A stretch of DNA of 64,000 bases, from assembly GCF_000515395.1 (NCBI RefSeq), contig NZ_KI911782.1, positions 186,001-250,000 on the forward strand. Direction: 5' to 3'. Numbering within the stretch: the first letter of the stretch is position 1; the number at the start of each line of letters is the position of its first letter. Below the pieces are notes generated by a model. It had not been told where the DNA came from, searched no databases, and saw only the letters and a list, made by a program, of their open reading frames with translations. This stretch comes from Jiangella gansuensis DSM 44835. Its GTDB lineage: Bacteria; Actinomycetota; Actinomycetes; Jiangellales; Jiangellaceae. Positions 34,020 to 42,330 of this stretch are shown here, piece after piece. Both the position numbers and the translations under genes were made by a program.

Positions 34020-34505
34020 ATGTCCGCGAGTCCAGCCGGGGTAGGCCCGGCCGGCGCCGCCTACGTCCCGCTCATGCGCGAGGCACTGACCGAGGCGGCC
34101 CTGGCCCTGCCCGCCGGCGACGTCCCCATCGGCGCGCTCGTCGTGTCCGCCGACGGCGACGTGCTCGGCCGCGGCCACAACCGGCGGGAAGCCGACGCCG
34201 ACCCCACCGCGCATGCCGAGGTGCTGGCCCTGCGCGCGGCCGCGGCGAGGGCCGGCGGCTGGCGGCTGGAAGGCGCCACCCTGGTCGTCACGATGGAGCC
34301 GTGCGCCATGTGTGCCGGCGCACTGGTCCTGGCCCGGGTGGAGCGGCTGGTATACGGCGCCGTCGACCCCAAAGCCGGCGCCGTCGGGTCGCTCTGGGAC
34401 CTGGTGCGCGACCGCCGGCTGAACCACCGGCCCGAGGTGATCGCGGGGGTGCTCGCCGACGAATGCGGCACGCTCGTCCGCGACTTCTTCGCCGCTCACC
34501 GGTGA
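34020..34505 (+). CDS. tadA: tRNA(adenine34) deaminase
   Basis: The protein has 161 residues. Zinc-binding deaminase motifs are HAE (H65, E67) and PCAMC (C95, C98). It converts A34 to inosine in tRNA(Arg) for wobble decoding. Length, motifs and the nearby deaminase-associated gene all agree. A tRNA-Ser gene follows within 52 bp. Confidence 0.93.
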   Translation: MSASPAGVGPAGAAYVPLMREALTEAALALPAGDVPIGALVVSADGDVLGRGHNRREADADPTAHAEVLALRAAAARAGGWRLEGATLVVTMEPCAMCAGALVLARVERLVYGAVDPKAGAVGSLWDLVRDRRLNHRPEVIAGVLADECGTLVRDFFAAHR

Positions 34506-34556
34506 CGCGCCGCCACGATTTCGCGCAGCGCGGGAGCCTCCGGTACCCTCGACGGC

Positions 34557-34643
34557 GGTAGCGTGTCCGAGCGGCCTAAGGAGCACGCCTCGAAAGCGTG
34601 TGTGGGGGCAACTCCACCGTGGGTTCAAATCCCACCGCTACCG
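34557..34643 (+). tRNA. tRNA-Ser (anticodon CGA)
   Basis: GGTAGCG (34557-34563) pairs with CGCTACC (34636-34642), with G34643 as discriminator. A long variable arm typical of tRNA-Ser and a T arm (GTGGGTTCAAATCCCAC) are present. The anticodon CGA is at 34591-34593. CCA is not encoded. Confidence 0.95.
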
Positions 34644-34659
34644 CGCCGGTAACACGCCG

Positions 34660-34696
34660 CGAGACCCCGATCGCATCACTGCTGGTCGGGGTCTCG
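34660..34696 (+). terminator. Terminator hairpin after tRNA-Ser(CGA)
   Basis: CGAGACCCCGA (34660-34670) is exactly complementary to TCGGGGTCTCG (34686-34696), 15-nt loop, 17 bp downstream of the tRNA. Confidence 0.75.
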
Positions 34697-34809
34697 TCGC
34701 GTCCGGAGGAGCTCGACGATGCCAACGGGCTCGCGGGGTGGCTGGCAGCGTCTTAGGCTCGACACCTGCTCAGGCGCGACGGGGCCCGTCCTCGTGAGGG
34801 GGTGGCGGT

Positions 34810-36342
34810 GTGACGGTCGACTCGCTCAACGTCTTCCTGCTGGCCGGCGCCCTCGTGCTCATCGCCGCCGTCGCCGCCGTCCGGGTCAGCCTGAAGCTGG
34901 GGCTGCCGAGCCTGGTGCTGTACCTGCTGATCGGTCTGGCGCTGGGCGAATCCGGACTGGGCATCGAGTTCTCCGACCCCGCGCTCGCGCAGTCCTTCGG
35001 ATACGCCGCCTTGGTGGTGATCCTGGCCGAGGGCGGGCTGACAACGCGGTGGGAGCAGGTGCGCCCGGCGTTCGGCATCGGACTGTCGCTCGCCACCATC
35101 GGCGTGGTGGTCAGCACGGCGATCGTCGCCGTCATCGGGCACTATCTGCTCGGTTTGGACTGGTTGCCGGCGATCCTGCTGGGCGCCATCTTCGCGCCCA
35201 CCGACGCGGCCGCCGTCTTCTCCACGCTGCGGCGGCTTCCGCTCAAACGCCGGGTCTCCGGGGCACTGGAATCCGAGTCCGGGCTCAACGACGCCCCCGC
35301 GATCGTGCTGGTCACTCTGCTCAGTGCCGACAACGGCGCCGAGCACGGGTTCGTCGTCGTCGGGCTGATGGTCGTGTACCAGCTGCTCGGCGGCGCGGCC
35401 GTCGGCTACCTCGTCGGCCGCCTGGGTGCGAGGATCCTGCGTTCCGCTGCGTTGCCGGCGTCCGGCCTGTATCCGCTCGTCGTGCTGACGTTGACCGTGC
35501 TGGCCTACGGTGTGGGTGCGTTCGCGCAGGTCAGCGGGTTCGCGGCGGTGTACGTCGCGGCGCTGGTCCTGGGCAACTCCCAGCTGCCGCACCGCGCCGC
35601 CACCCGGTCGTTCGTCGAAGGGCTGGCGTGGCTGTCACAGATCGGGCTGTTCGTGATGCTGGGCATGTTGGCGTCGCCGTCGCGCATGCCCGAGGCGTTC
35701 CTCGCCGCCATCGTCGCCGGGGCCGCGTTGACGTTCGTCGCCCGGCCCATCTCGGTGTGGGTCTCGACCGTGTTCTTCTCCATGCCGGTCCGCGAGAAGC
35801 TGTTCCTGTCGTGGGCCGGTCTGCGCGGCGCGGTGCCGGTGGTGTTCGCGACGGTGCCGCTGGCCGAAGGGGTGGCACGAGCCGACTGGCTGTTCGCGGT
35901 GGTGTTCATCGTCAGCGTCGTGTTCACCCTGCTCCAGGCACCGACGCTGCCCTGGGTGGCCGGGCGGCTCGGCATGTCGCCCGCCTTCACGGCGCGCGAT
36001 GCCGAGGTGGAGTCCGCCCCACTGGAACGCATCGACGCCGACCTCATCCACGTCCGGATCCCGCCCGGCTCGAAGCTGCACGGCGTCGAGGTCGGCGAGT
36101 TGCGGGTCCCGCCCGGCGTGGGCGTGGCGCTGATCGTCCGCGGCGACACCACACTCGTGCCGAGCCTGCGAACCAAGCTCCTGCACGGCGACGAGATCCT
36201 CATCGTGGCGCCGCGAGAGCTGCGCCGGGCCACCGAGCTGCGCCTGCGCGCGGTCGGCCGGCGCGGCCGGCTGGCCGGATGGTTCGGAGAAGACGGTCGT
36301 GAGGACGACCGCCCTGACGACAGCCGGGCCGGGCCGGGCTGA
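34810..36342 (+). CDS. Potassium/proton antiporter (CPA1, NhaP2/RosB-like) with TrkA-C domain
   Basis: The protein has 510 residues. About 12 membrane helices (residues 5-390) include the conserved FAPTDAAAVFSTLRR and SGLNDAPAI segments, in which the Asp residues carry ions. A cytoplasmic TrkA-C/RCK-C domain follows (about 415-490: IPPGSKLHGVEVGELRVPPG). It exchanges K+ or Na+ for H+ and may be gated by a ligand. GTG 34810 follows GAGGGGGTGG. The last 20 residues are charged and low in complexity. Confidence 0.9.
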   Translation: MTVDSLNVFLLAGALVLIAAVAAVRVSLKLGLPSLVLYLLIGLALGESGLGIEFSDPALAQSFGYAALVVILAEGGLTTRWEQVRPAFGIGLSLATIGVVVSTAIVAVIGHYLLGLDWLPAILLGAIFAPTDAAAVFSTLRRLPLKRRVSGALESESGLNDAPAIVLVTLLSADNGAEHGFVVVGLMVVYQLLGGAAVGYLVGRLGARILRSAALPASGLYPLVVLTLTVLAYGVGAFAQVSGFAAVYVAALVLGNSQLPHRAATRSFVEGLAWLSQIGLFVMLGMLASPSRMPEAFLAAIVAGAALTFVARPISVWVSTVFFSMPVREKLFLSWAGLRGAVPVVFATVPLAEGVARADWLFAVVFIVSVVFTLLQAPTLPWVAGRLGMSPAFTARDAEVESAPLERIDADLIHVRIPPGSKLHGVEVGELRVPPGVGVALIVRGDTTLVPSLRTKLLHGDEILIVAPRELRRATELRLRAVGRRGRLAGWFGEDGREDDRPDDSRAGPG

Positions 36343-36347
36343 CCCGG

Positions 36348-36923
36348 CTACTCCGCGGTCTGTGTGGCGTTGGCCTCCTGCGGCTCGCACGCGGGCAGGG
36401 TCGACGTCGGTGCTGGTGCGGCCGGGTCGGCGAGCGCCTCGAACGTCTCACCCAGCACCAGGTCGATCACCGGCTCGGTGCGTTCGTCGGGGACGTAGGT
36501 GGCACCGGGGACGAGGGACGCCACCAGCCCGGCGGCCGCCTGGTGTTCGGGCCCCGACCGCACCTCCGCGGTACCGGTGATGTCGCGGTCGAGGGGGTCG
36601 TTGTCGACGTCGACGACGACGAAGCCGCGCTCGCGCACCTGCCGGGCCACCGCCGACGCCAGCCCGTTGCGGTCGGTGGAGTTGTAGACGTTGATCTGGA
36701 TGTCGGCCGGTGCCGGAGCCGCCGTCGGTTCGCCAGGCGCGCAGGCCTGGCTCGACGACCCGGCCGTCACCTCGTCGTCCTCACCGACCACATTTCGCCA
36801 GCTGAACCAGGCCGCGCCGACGACGATGCCGACCAGCACCAGCAGCGTCACCGAGGTGCGGATGCGCTTCCATCTGCGTCTGCGCGCGTGCTCGTCCTCG
36901 GGCGTCTGCTCGTCGAAGGCCAT
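36348..36923 (-). CDS. LytR C-terminal (LytR_C) domain membrane protein
   Basis: The protein has 191 residues. A basic cytoplasmic start (residues 12-24) and one membrane helix (about 25-45) precede an extracytoplasmic LytR_C domain (about 75-160: IQINVYNSTDRNGLASAVA to GFVVVDVDND). LytR_C domains accompany cell-wall polymer ligases, but here the domain stands alone. Function is unproven. It converges with the antiporter gene and lies next to the small gene at 36997, an arrangement I recall from other actinobacteria. Confidence 0.82.
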   Translation of the reverse strand: MAFDEQTPEDEHARRRRWKRIRTSVTLLVLVGIVVGAAWFSWRNVVGEDDEVTAGSSSQACAPGEPTAAPAPADIQINVYNSTDRNGLASAVARQVRERGFVVVDVDNDPLDRDITGTAEVRSGPEHQAAAGLVASLVPGATYVPDERTEPVIDLVLGETFEALADPAAPAPTSTLPACEPQEANATQTAE

Positions 36924-36996
36924 GACACCTCCGGGGGTCGGCCGCGTGCCGCTGGTCTGGGTCAGCAGCCTAACCGGACCCGCCAGTCACAACAGG

Positions 36997-37302
36997 TCAT
37001 GTGCTGGTGTCGGGTAGCAAAAGTACTCGGGCGTGGATGACGGGGCGCTGCTGGAGCGCCGCGCGCAGCGCCCGGTGCAGGCCGTCCTCGAGGTACAACT
37101 CCCCCTTCCACTCCACCACGTGGGCGAAGAGATCGCCGTAGAACGTGGAGTCGTCGGCTAGCAGCGTCTCGAGGTTGAGGGTGCGTTTGGTGGTGATGAG
37201 CTCGTCCAGCCGGATCTGCCGTGGCGGAAGCTCCGACCAGTCCCTCAGCCCCGTCTCGTGGTCCGGGTAGGGCTTGCCGTCTCCGACACGCTTGAAAATC
37301 AC
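36997..37302 (-). CDS. Conserved about 100-residue protein, sometimes named VapB-like
   Basis: The protein has 101 residues, starting at GTG 37302 (VIFKRVGDGKPYPDH). It is highly patterned: PPRQIRLDELITTKRTL, STFYGDLFAHVVEW and YLEDGLHRALRAAL. The DGLHR segment resembles the DGxHR motif of ParB/sulfiredoxin-fold proteins. Similar actinobacterial proteins are often annotated as VapB-family antitoxins, but there is no toxin gene beside it. It diverges from the HerA-like gene with 60 bp between. Confidence 0.65.
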   Translation of the reverse strand: MIFKRVGDGKPYPDHETGLRDWSELPPRQIRLDELITTKRTLNLETLLADDSTFYGDLFAHVVEWKGELYLEDGLHRALRAALQQRPVIHARVLLLPDTST

Positions 37303-37362
37303 CTTGCGCAGTCTAAACTGCGGGCCACGATTCGCCAGGCATATGCCGTGACGGGGGTGGAC

Positions 37363-39054
37363 ATGGCTGACGACGTCGTGACGACGGTTCAGCGGGGATA
37401 CGCGTTCGAGGGCGCCTGCGTCGAGCTCGGTGCGCTGGTCGTCGATGGCGCCCCACGGGCCGACGCGCCGGTGCGGGTGCCGCTCGCGATGCTCAACCGG
37501 CACGGCCTGGTGGCCGGTGCGACGGGCACGGGCAAGACCAAGACACTGCAGGTCATGGCCGAGCAGATCGCCGCCGCCGGAGTGCCGGTGTTCGCCGCGG
37601 ACATCAAGGGCGACCTGTCCGGGCTCGCGTCGCCCGGCGTCACCGACGCGAAGATCGCCGCGCGGGCGGAGTCCATCGGCCAGGCGTGGACGCCGACGGC
37701 TTACCCCGTCGAGCTGCTGCGTCTGGGCGACGACGGCGTCGGCGTGCCGGTCCGCGCCTCGGTGACGTCGTTCGGGCCGACCCTGCTGGCGAAGGTGCTG
37801 GAGCTCAACGAGACCCAGGAGAGTTCACTCGGGCTCGTCTTCCACTACGCGGACACCGCCGGGCTGCCGCTGGTCGGCCTGGACGACCTGCGCGCCGTGA
37901 TCGAGCACCTCACCTCCGACGAGGGCAAGGAAGATCTCCGCGGCGTCGGCGGGCTGGCCAGGCAGACGGCCGGGGTGATCCTGCGCGAGCTGGTCAACTT
38001 CGCCGCCACCGGTGCCGACGCGTTCTTCGGCGAGCCGGAGTTCGACGTGTCCGAGCTGCTGCGCACCACCGACGACGGCCTCGGCGTCATCACCTTGCTG
38101 GAGCTGCCGAGCGTGCTGGACCGCCCGGTGCTGTTCTCCACCTTCCTCATGTGGCTGCTCGCGGAGCTGTTCGAGACGTTGCCCGAGGTGGGCGACTCGG
38201 AGAAGCCGAAGCTGGTCTTCTTCTTCGACGAGGCGCACTTGCTGTTCAAGGACGCCTCGAAGGACTTCCTGTCCGCGCTGGTGCAAACCGTCCGGTTGAT
38301 CCGCTCCAAGGGCGTCGGTGTCTTCTTCGTCACGCAGTCGCCCAAGGACGTGCACGAGGACGTGCTCGCGCAGCTGGGCAGCCGCGTGCAGCATCAGCTC
38401 CGCGCGTTCACCCCCAACGACGCCGCCGCGCTGCGCGCTGCTGTGCGCACGTATCCGACGTCGGGCTACGACCTGGAGGAGTTGCTGACGACGCTCGGCA
38501 TCGGGGAGGCGGTGGTGACCGTGATGTCGGAGAAGGGCGCACCGACCCCGGTGGCGCACACCATGCTCCCGGCGCCGAGGTCGCTGATGGCGCCGTCGCC
38601 GGCCGATGTGCTGTCGGGCGTGGTGTCGTCGTCGCCGCTGGCCGCGAAGTACGCCGAGCGCCTGGACCGCGAGTCGGCCTACGAACTCCTCACCGGCAAG
38701 ATCGCCGCCGGCCCGGGCGAGCCCCTGGACGCTGGAACCGGCGCGGCCGAGCCCGCTGGTGCCGACGGCGCACCGGCCGAGCCGCTGACCCGGGAGGAGG
38801 AGATCAAGCGGCTGGAGGCGGAGATCCGCGGCCTCCCGGTCCCGACGACGGTGCCCACACCGGCCCCGTCACCGGCTGAGCAGCCGGAAGAGGGCCAGCC
38901 GAAGCCGCGCCCTGGCTCCGGGTCGCGGCCGCGGTCCCGGCCGGGCTCGCGGCGGGCCGCCGACGGGCCGTTGGACGCGTTCCTCAAGACTGCTGGGCGG
39001 GAACTGGCGAAGGAGATCGCCCGCGGCGTCTTCGGTACGCGCCGCCGTCGCTGA
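37363..39054 (+). CDS. HerA-like ATPase (DUF853/YjgR family)
   Basis: The protein has 563 residues. The Walker A region reads GLVAGATGTGKTKTLQ (about residues 47-62), and the Walker B is LVFFFDEAHLLF. A conserved HerA/FtsK-like SRVQHQLRAFTPNDAAAL segment is present. The C-terminal 100 residues are a Pro/Arg-rich tail ending in a basic helix. HerA relatives are hexameric DNA pumps; the role of this branch is unknown. ATG 37363 follows GGGGGTGG. Confidence 0.87.
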   Translation: MADDVVTTVQRGYAFEGACVELGALVVDGAPRADAPVRVPLAMLNRHGLVAGATGTGKTKTLQVMAEQIAAAGVPVFAADIKGDLSGLASPGVTDAKIAARAESIGQAWTPTAYPVELLRLGDDGVGVPVRASVTSFGPTLLAKVLELNETQESSLGLVFHYADTAGLPLVGLDDLRAVIEHLTSDEGKEDLRGVGGLARQTAGVILRELVNFAATGADAFFGEPEFDVSELLRTTDDGLGVITLLELPSVLDRPVLFSTFLMWLLAELFETLPEVGDSEKPKLVFFFDEAHLLFKDASKDFLSALVQTVRLIRSKGVGVFFVTQSPKDVHEDVLAQLGSRVQHQLRAFTPNDAAALRAAVRTYPTSGYDLEELLTTLGIGEAVVTVMSEKGAPTPVAHTMLPAPRSLMAPSPADVLSGVVSSSPLAAKYAERLDRESAYELLTGKIAAGPGEPLDAGTGAAEPAGADGAPAEPLTREEEIKRLEAEIRGLPVPTTVPTPAPSPAEQPEEGQPKPRPGSGSRPRSRPGSRRAADGPLDAFLKTAGRELAKEIARGVFGTRRRR

Positions 39055-39096
39055 CCGGACTCTGGTGGCATTCACGGCGCGTGTGCACGGCGACGG

Positions 39097-39750
39097 TCAC
39101 GGCCGGCCTGGCTTCTCGGCCAGGGCCAGCAGCTGGGGGCGTATCGCTGCCGAATCCTCGATCAGCAGCCGCGCGGTCACGACGAGCCCCGCGTCGGCGA
39201 GCAGCGTGGCGACACGCTCGGCCGGCACCAGGTGCGACTCGTACGACACCGGGTGCCCGCCGTATGCATGCGTGGGCCGCAGCTGCTCGTCGTCGCCGAC
39301 GTACGTGCCCAGCAGGAGCCGGCCGCCGGGCGCGAGCGTCCGGCTGAACTCGCCGAACACCGTCGGCAGGTACTCCGGAGGCGTGTGGTAGGTCGAGAAG
39401 AACGCCAGGGCACCGGCCAGCTGGCCGTCCGGGAGGTCGAGCGCCGTCATGGAACCGACCTCGAACCGCAGCTCCGGGTGAGCCGCGCGGGCCAGTTCGA
39501 CCATCCGGGGCGACAGGTCGACGCCGAACACGTCCAGACCCAGCTCCGCGAGCCAGCCCGTCACCCGCCCCGGACCGCAGCCGAGGTCGGCCACCGGCCC
39601 GCCGCCCGAGCCGCGGACCATCTCGGCGAACCCCGCCAGCATCGCCCGACCCAGCGGATCGATCTGGTCAGGGCCATAGCGCGGGGCAAACGTGTCGGCG
39701 ACGGTGTCGTAGGACGTACGTACGGCGGCCAGGAAGGCGAGCTCGGACAT
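39097..39750 (-). CDS. SAM-dependent class I methyltransferase
   Basis: The protein has 217 residues. Motif I VADLGCGPGRVTGWLAE (about residues 53-69), an acidic end to strand 2 (VFGVDLSPRMV) and LAPGGRLLLGTYVG are standard for class I methyltransferases binding S-adenosylmethionine. The acceptor is not known. ATG 39750 is chosen; the longer open frame upstream runs through a hairpin and the attachment site and is not coding. Confidence 0.85.
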   Translation of the reverse strand: MSELAFLAAVRTSYDTVADTFAPRYGPDQIDPLGRAMLAGFAEMVRGSGGGPVADLGCGPGRVTGWLAELGLDVFGVDLSPRMVELARAAHPELRFEVGSMTALDLPDGQLAGALAFFSTYHTPPEYLPTVFGEFSRTLAPGGRLLLGTYVGDDEQLRPTHAYGGHPVSYESHLVPAERVATLLADAGLVVTARLLIEDSAAIRPQLLALAEKPGRP

Positions 39751-39817
39751 GGCGGCGACGGTAGCGCCCGGCACCGACAGTGATCTTGTGGTCTCGCGCC
39801 CGTGCCGCTGTCGGACA

Positions 39818-39869
39818 TGATCAAGGCGGGATTCGTGCTGTTCCAGCGACACGAATGCCGCCTTGATCA
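39818..39869. repeat. Inverted repeat bounded by TGATCA
   Basis: Two 20-bp arms (39818-39837 and 39850-39869) match at 19 of 20 positions around a 12-nt loop. Both ends are TGATCA, like the repeats at 6232 and 27812. It lies between the methyltransferase start and the attachment site. Confidence 0.7.
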
Positions 39870-39875
39870 AGGAAA

Positions 39876-39904
39876 GGCCGGCCTGGCCCCGGGTGAGGCC
39901 GGCC
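39876..39904 (-). terminator. Original terminator of the tRNA-Ser(GGA) gene
   Basis: GGCCGGCC occurs at 39876-39883 and 39897-39904 and forms an 8-bp stem. It lies 14 bp beyond the tRNA 3' fragment on the chromosomal side. I infer that it was the tRNA terminator before the element inserted. Confidence 0.5.
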
Positions 39905-39917
39905 GGCGATGCCGCGA

Positions 39918-39975
39918 TGGCGGAGGATAGGGGATTCGAACCCCTGAGGGATTGCTCCCAACACGCTTTCCAAGC
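39918..39975 (-). other. attL: displaced 3' fragment of tRNA-Ser(GGA)
   Basis: The 58 bp are identical to 56161-56218 and include the CCA end, T arm, variable arm and anticodon loop (TTGGAAA) on the minus strand. The 5' half of a tRNA is absent, so this is not a functional gene. It marks the left junction of the element. Confidence 0.93.
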
Positions 39976-40068
39976 CCGTGACCAGGCATTTGTCTGTATC
40001 CAGAACCGTCCGACCTGCAGACGATGCGTAGCACCTGCCTGTGTTATGGACAGGGCTGAACGGCCCCG

Positions 40069-40089
40069 AATGAGACGAGAACTGAGACG
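40069..40089. repeat. Left arm-type repeat (TGAGAC pair)
   Basis: These 21 bp are identical, in the same orientation, to 56081-56101. Each copy contains TGAGAC-N6-TGAGAC. Position 93 bp inside attL suggests an integrase or excisionase arm-binding site. Confidence 0.6.
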
Positions 40090-40212
40090 GGAGCGGACGG
40101 CTCGTGGTCCACCTGGAGGCGGGATCGGCCTCATCAGTTAGACGCCCCCGGCCGGTGCTGGAACACCGGACCGGGGACTTGATCCCAACCTGACCTAACC
40201 AGGGAGAGACCC

Positions 40213-40764
40213 ATGGTCACCGTATCGAAGCCGAAGAAGCGGGAGATCATCACCCGCGCTCCGTTCGTGCATCACGACATCGGAGAGATCGTCGCCTACC
40301 ACGATGAGGAAGGCCCCACCATCGATGTGACGATCCGCCCGGAGGACAGCGATCAGTACGCACAGTTCGCCCTCACTGCGGCCGACGCGCACCAGCTGGC
40401 CGACGAGCTGCACCGCATCGCCGATGAGGCCCAGCGAGCCGGCTGGACCCCGACCATCCTGTCCGACGCACGGGCGTACCTGCCGGGCATGACGGATGAG
40501 CAGATCATCGATCGGCTGGACCGGCTGTACCGCCGGTGGGGCGGGCTCGTGATCGGGTTCCGCGGCCGGCTGGATCGTGCCGCCGGGCGTGCGCTCGCGG
40601 TCGAGGTGCACATCGAGACGCTGGAACGCTCGGTCAGCCTGGTCGAGGAGCACGCTGGGCGGCTGTCCGGGATCCCGGAGCTGGCGGACCGGCTGAACGA
40701 GCTGCGCTCGTCGCTGGAGGACGTGAGGCAGCTCTACATCGCGGAGCAGGAGCGCCAGCCGTGA
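40213..40764 (+). CDS. Hypothetical protein of the element
   Basis: The protein has 183 residues. The N-terminal half looks beta-rich (VHHDIGEIVAYHDEEGPTID) and the rest is helical with a likely coiled coil at the end (LADRLNELRSSLEDVRQLY). ATG 40213 follows AGGGAGAGACCC. It overlaps the next gene by 4 bp. I do not recognise a family. Base composition is like the element backbone. A hairpin (about 40145-40175) precedes it. Confidence 0.65.
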   Translation: MVTVSKPKKREIITRAPFVHHDIGEIVAYHDEEGPTIDVTIRPEDSDQYAQFALTAADAHQLADELHRIADEAQRAGWTPTILSDARAYLPGMTDEQIIDRLDRLYRRWGGLVIGFRGRLDRAAGRALAVEVHIETLERSVSLVEEHAGRLSGIPELADRLNELRSSLEDVRQLYIAEQERQP

Positions 40765-41066
40765 CCGGGGCGGTCGACCGTAACGCGGCGTGCTCGGTGA
40801 AGTGGTGCGACGAGACCGGAACGCACGCCGTTCACCGCAAGTACGTGGCATCGGTCCCTGGCGGGATTCGTGGCGGCGGCCTGGTCGGCGTGAACCTCGC
40901 GCAGCGTGTCCAACCGCGGGCGTCGGTGTGTGTCGAGCTGACCGTGACCACGCCGTGGGCGTCAACGGCCGGCTACCTGTTCGCGGCATCGTGCGCGCCG
41001 GAGATCGCGGCGGCGCTGACCGAGGCCGCCGAACGAGCGACCGAGCTGGGTGGAACGAAGCCTTGA
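40761..41066 (+). CDS. Hypothetical protein of the element
   Basis: The protein has 101 residues from GTG 40761, which overlaps the previous stop (GTGA). It begins AACSVKWCDETGTHAVHRKY, with two cysteines and two histidines that might bind zinc, and ends in a helix, EIAAALTEAAERATEL. It is probably translationally coupled to the upstream gene. No function can be assigned. Confidence 0.6.
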   Translation: MTGAVDRNAACSVKWCDETGTHAVHRKYVASVPGGIRGGGLVGVNLAQRVQPRASVCVELTVTTPWASTAGYLFAASCAPEIAAALTEAAERATELGGTKP

Positions 41067-41182
41067 CCGGCGCGACTGAGGGCTAGCGGCTCCGCCGTGA
41101 GGTCCATTTGACGGTGGCTTGGCGATGACCGTGGGGCTGACGCGGAATACCGCCTGCCTACTAGAAGTTGTGAGGTATATTG

Positions 41183-41533
41183 ATGGGTGCCTGGGTGATT
41201 CACGAACACCCTGACGTCGCCAAGTGGTTGGAGGGCCTGACTGGTACGACCGCGGTGACCGTCGCCGCGGCCCTTGACCGACTGGCCGAGGACGGGCCGG
41301 CGCTGGGACGACCGACGGTGGACAGCATCAAGGGCAGTCGGCATCACAACATGAAGGAGCTGCGTGCGCGCACGGTACGGATCTTGTTCGTGTTCGATCC
41401 ACGGCGCGCCGCCATCCTCCTGGTGGCCGGCGACAAGCGAGGCGAGTGGGAACGCTGGTACAAGACGTCCATCCCGCTCGCGGACGACCGATACGACGAG
41501 TGGCTGACGTTGCTCGACGAGGGCAAGGCATAG
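41183..41533 (+). CDS. RelE/HigB-like toxin (Gp49 family)
   Basis: The protein has 116 residues. The pattern HEHPDVAKWLEGL, GPALGRPTVDSIKGS, MKELRARTVRILFVFDP, and GDKRGEWERWYKTSIPLAD is that of phage-derived Gp49/HigB toxins, ribosome-dependent mRNA interferases. ATG 41183 is chosen. It precedes the XRE antitoxin by 8 bp, the toxin-first order of HigBA-type modules. It may help to maintain the element. Confidence 0.87.
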   Translation: MGAWVIHEHPDVAKWLEGLTGTTAVTVAAALDRLAEDGPALGRPTVDSIKGSRHHNMKELRARTVRILFVFDPRRAAILLVAGDKRGEWERWYKTSIPLADDRYDEWLTLLDEGKA

Positions 41534-41541
41534 GGGGCGAG

Positions 41542-41883
41542 ATGACTCAGGAGATCGAGACCACGACCGACACCGCGCGCTGGCCGACGTGGGCGGAGAC
41601 CCGCGCGAAGCTGAACGTCGACGAGGCCGCCGTAGCCCAGGCTCGTGCGGAGCTGGAGGCGGAGGAAGCCGCGTATCGGCTGACCGAGATCCGGCGCGAG
41701 CAGCACCGCACCCAGACCGAGGTCGCCCGCGACATGGGTGTCAGTCAAAAGCGGGTGAGCGAGATCGAACGCGGCGACCTGACCCGCACCGAGGTCGACA
41801 CCATCAGCCGCTACGTCGCCGCGCTCGGCGGTCGGATCCGGATCGTCGCGGACTTCCCCGGCCACAGCATCACCGTGCGCTGA
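41542..41883 (+). CDS. XRE-family antitoxin (HigA-like)
   Basis: The protein has 113 residues. A helical N-terminus (residues 20-55) precedes a Cro/C1-type helix-turn-helix (about 58-100: TQTEVARDMGVSQKRVSEIE). ATG 41542 has AGGGGG upstream. It should bind both the toxin and the promoter of the pair. No similar antitoxin is elsewhere in the window. Confidence 0.87.
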   Translation: MTQEIETTTDTARWPTWAETRAKLNVDEAAVAQARAELEAEEAAYRLTEIRREQHRTQTEVARDMGVSQKRVSEIERGDLTRTEVDTISRYVAALGGRIRIVADFPGHSITVR

Positions 41884-42330
41884 TCTTCGCTCGTAGATCT
41901 GGCGATTGTCGGACATGTTTGCCTGGGGACGCCGCCCTGGGCGAAAATGGCACTGACCTGCAAGAACCTTCTCTGTGGCTCTCATCGGATCGTGGCCGTT
42001 CCGACCTTCGACGGCCCAGTGACCGCCTGATCTTGGCCGCGCGGCGCTGGGCTCGGGGCCCGTCGTGACGTGCTCCGCGGCATCCGCACCTATGCGCACG
42101 CTGGTGCGCTCGTCGACGGGCTGGTCCGTTGGCCGCTGTCGGTCGCTCAGTCCGACCGCTGCTGCGCGATGCCTGGACGATGCGCAACAACATCACCATC
42201 CACGACGGGAGCCATCGAACGGTGACCAGGCGGGGCCGCCGAGTGTCCGGCCACCAGGCTAGTCTCGCAGCGCGGCCAATGACTGGCCGGTCCTTGCAGT
42301 GGCGCATGTTGACGCTTGGGGGTTCAACAG
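41884..42330. other. 447-bp stretch without a recognisable gene
   Basis: No frame here has convincing codon pattern or a plausible protein. Frames exist on both strands but give Arg/Pro-rich shadows. The region forms the left boundary of the low-G+C cargo and may hold its promoter or the remains of an older gene. Confidence 0.5.

Noticed and set aside
37258-37362. Longer start for the HerA-like protein
   Set aside because: It would overlap the divergent small gene and lacks a ribosome-binding site; ATG 37363 has a good one.
39918-39975. A second tRNA-Ser gene
   Set aside because: Only the 3' part is present, with no 5' acceptor strand or D arm; it is the attL copy.
41870-42307. 145-codon minus-strand frame in the gap before the KAP gene
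   Set aside because: Composition is Arg-rich and random, with no start-site support.
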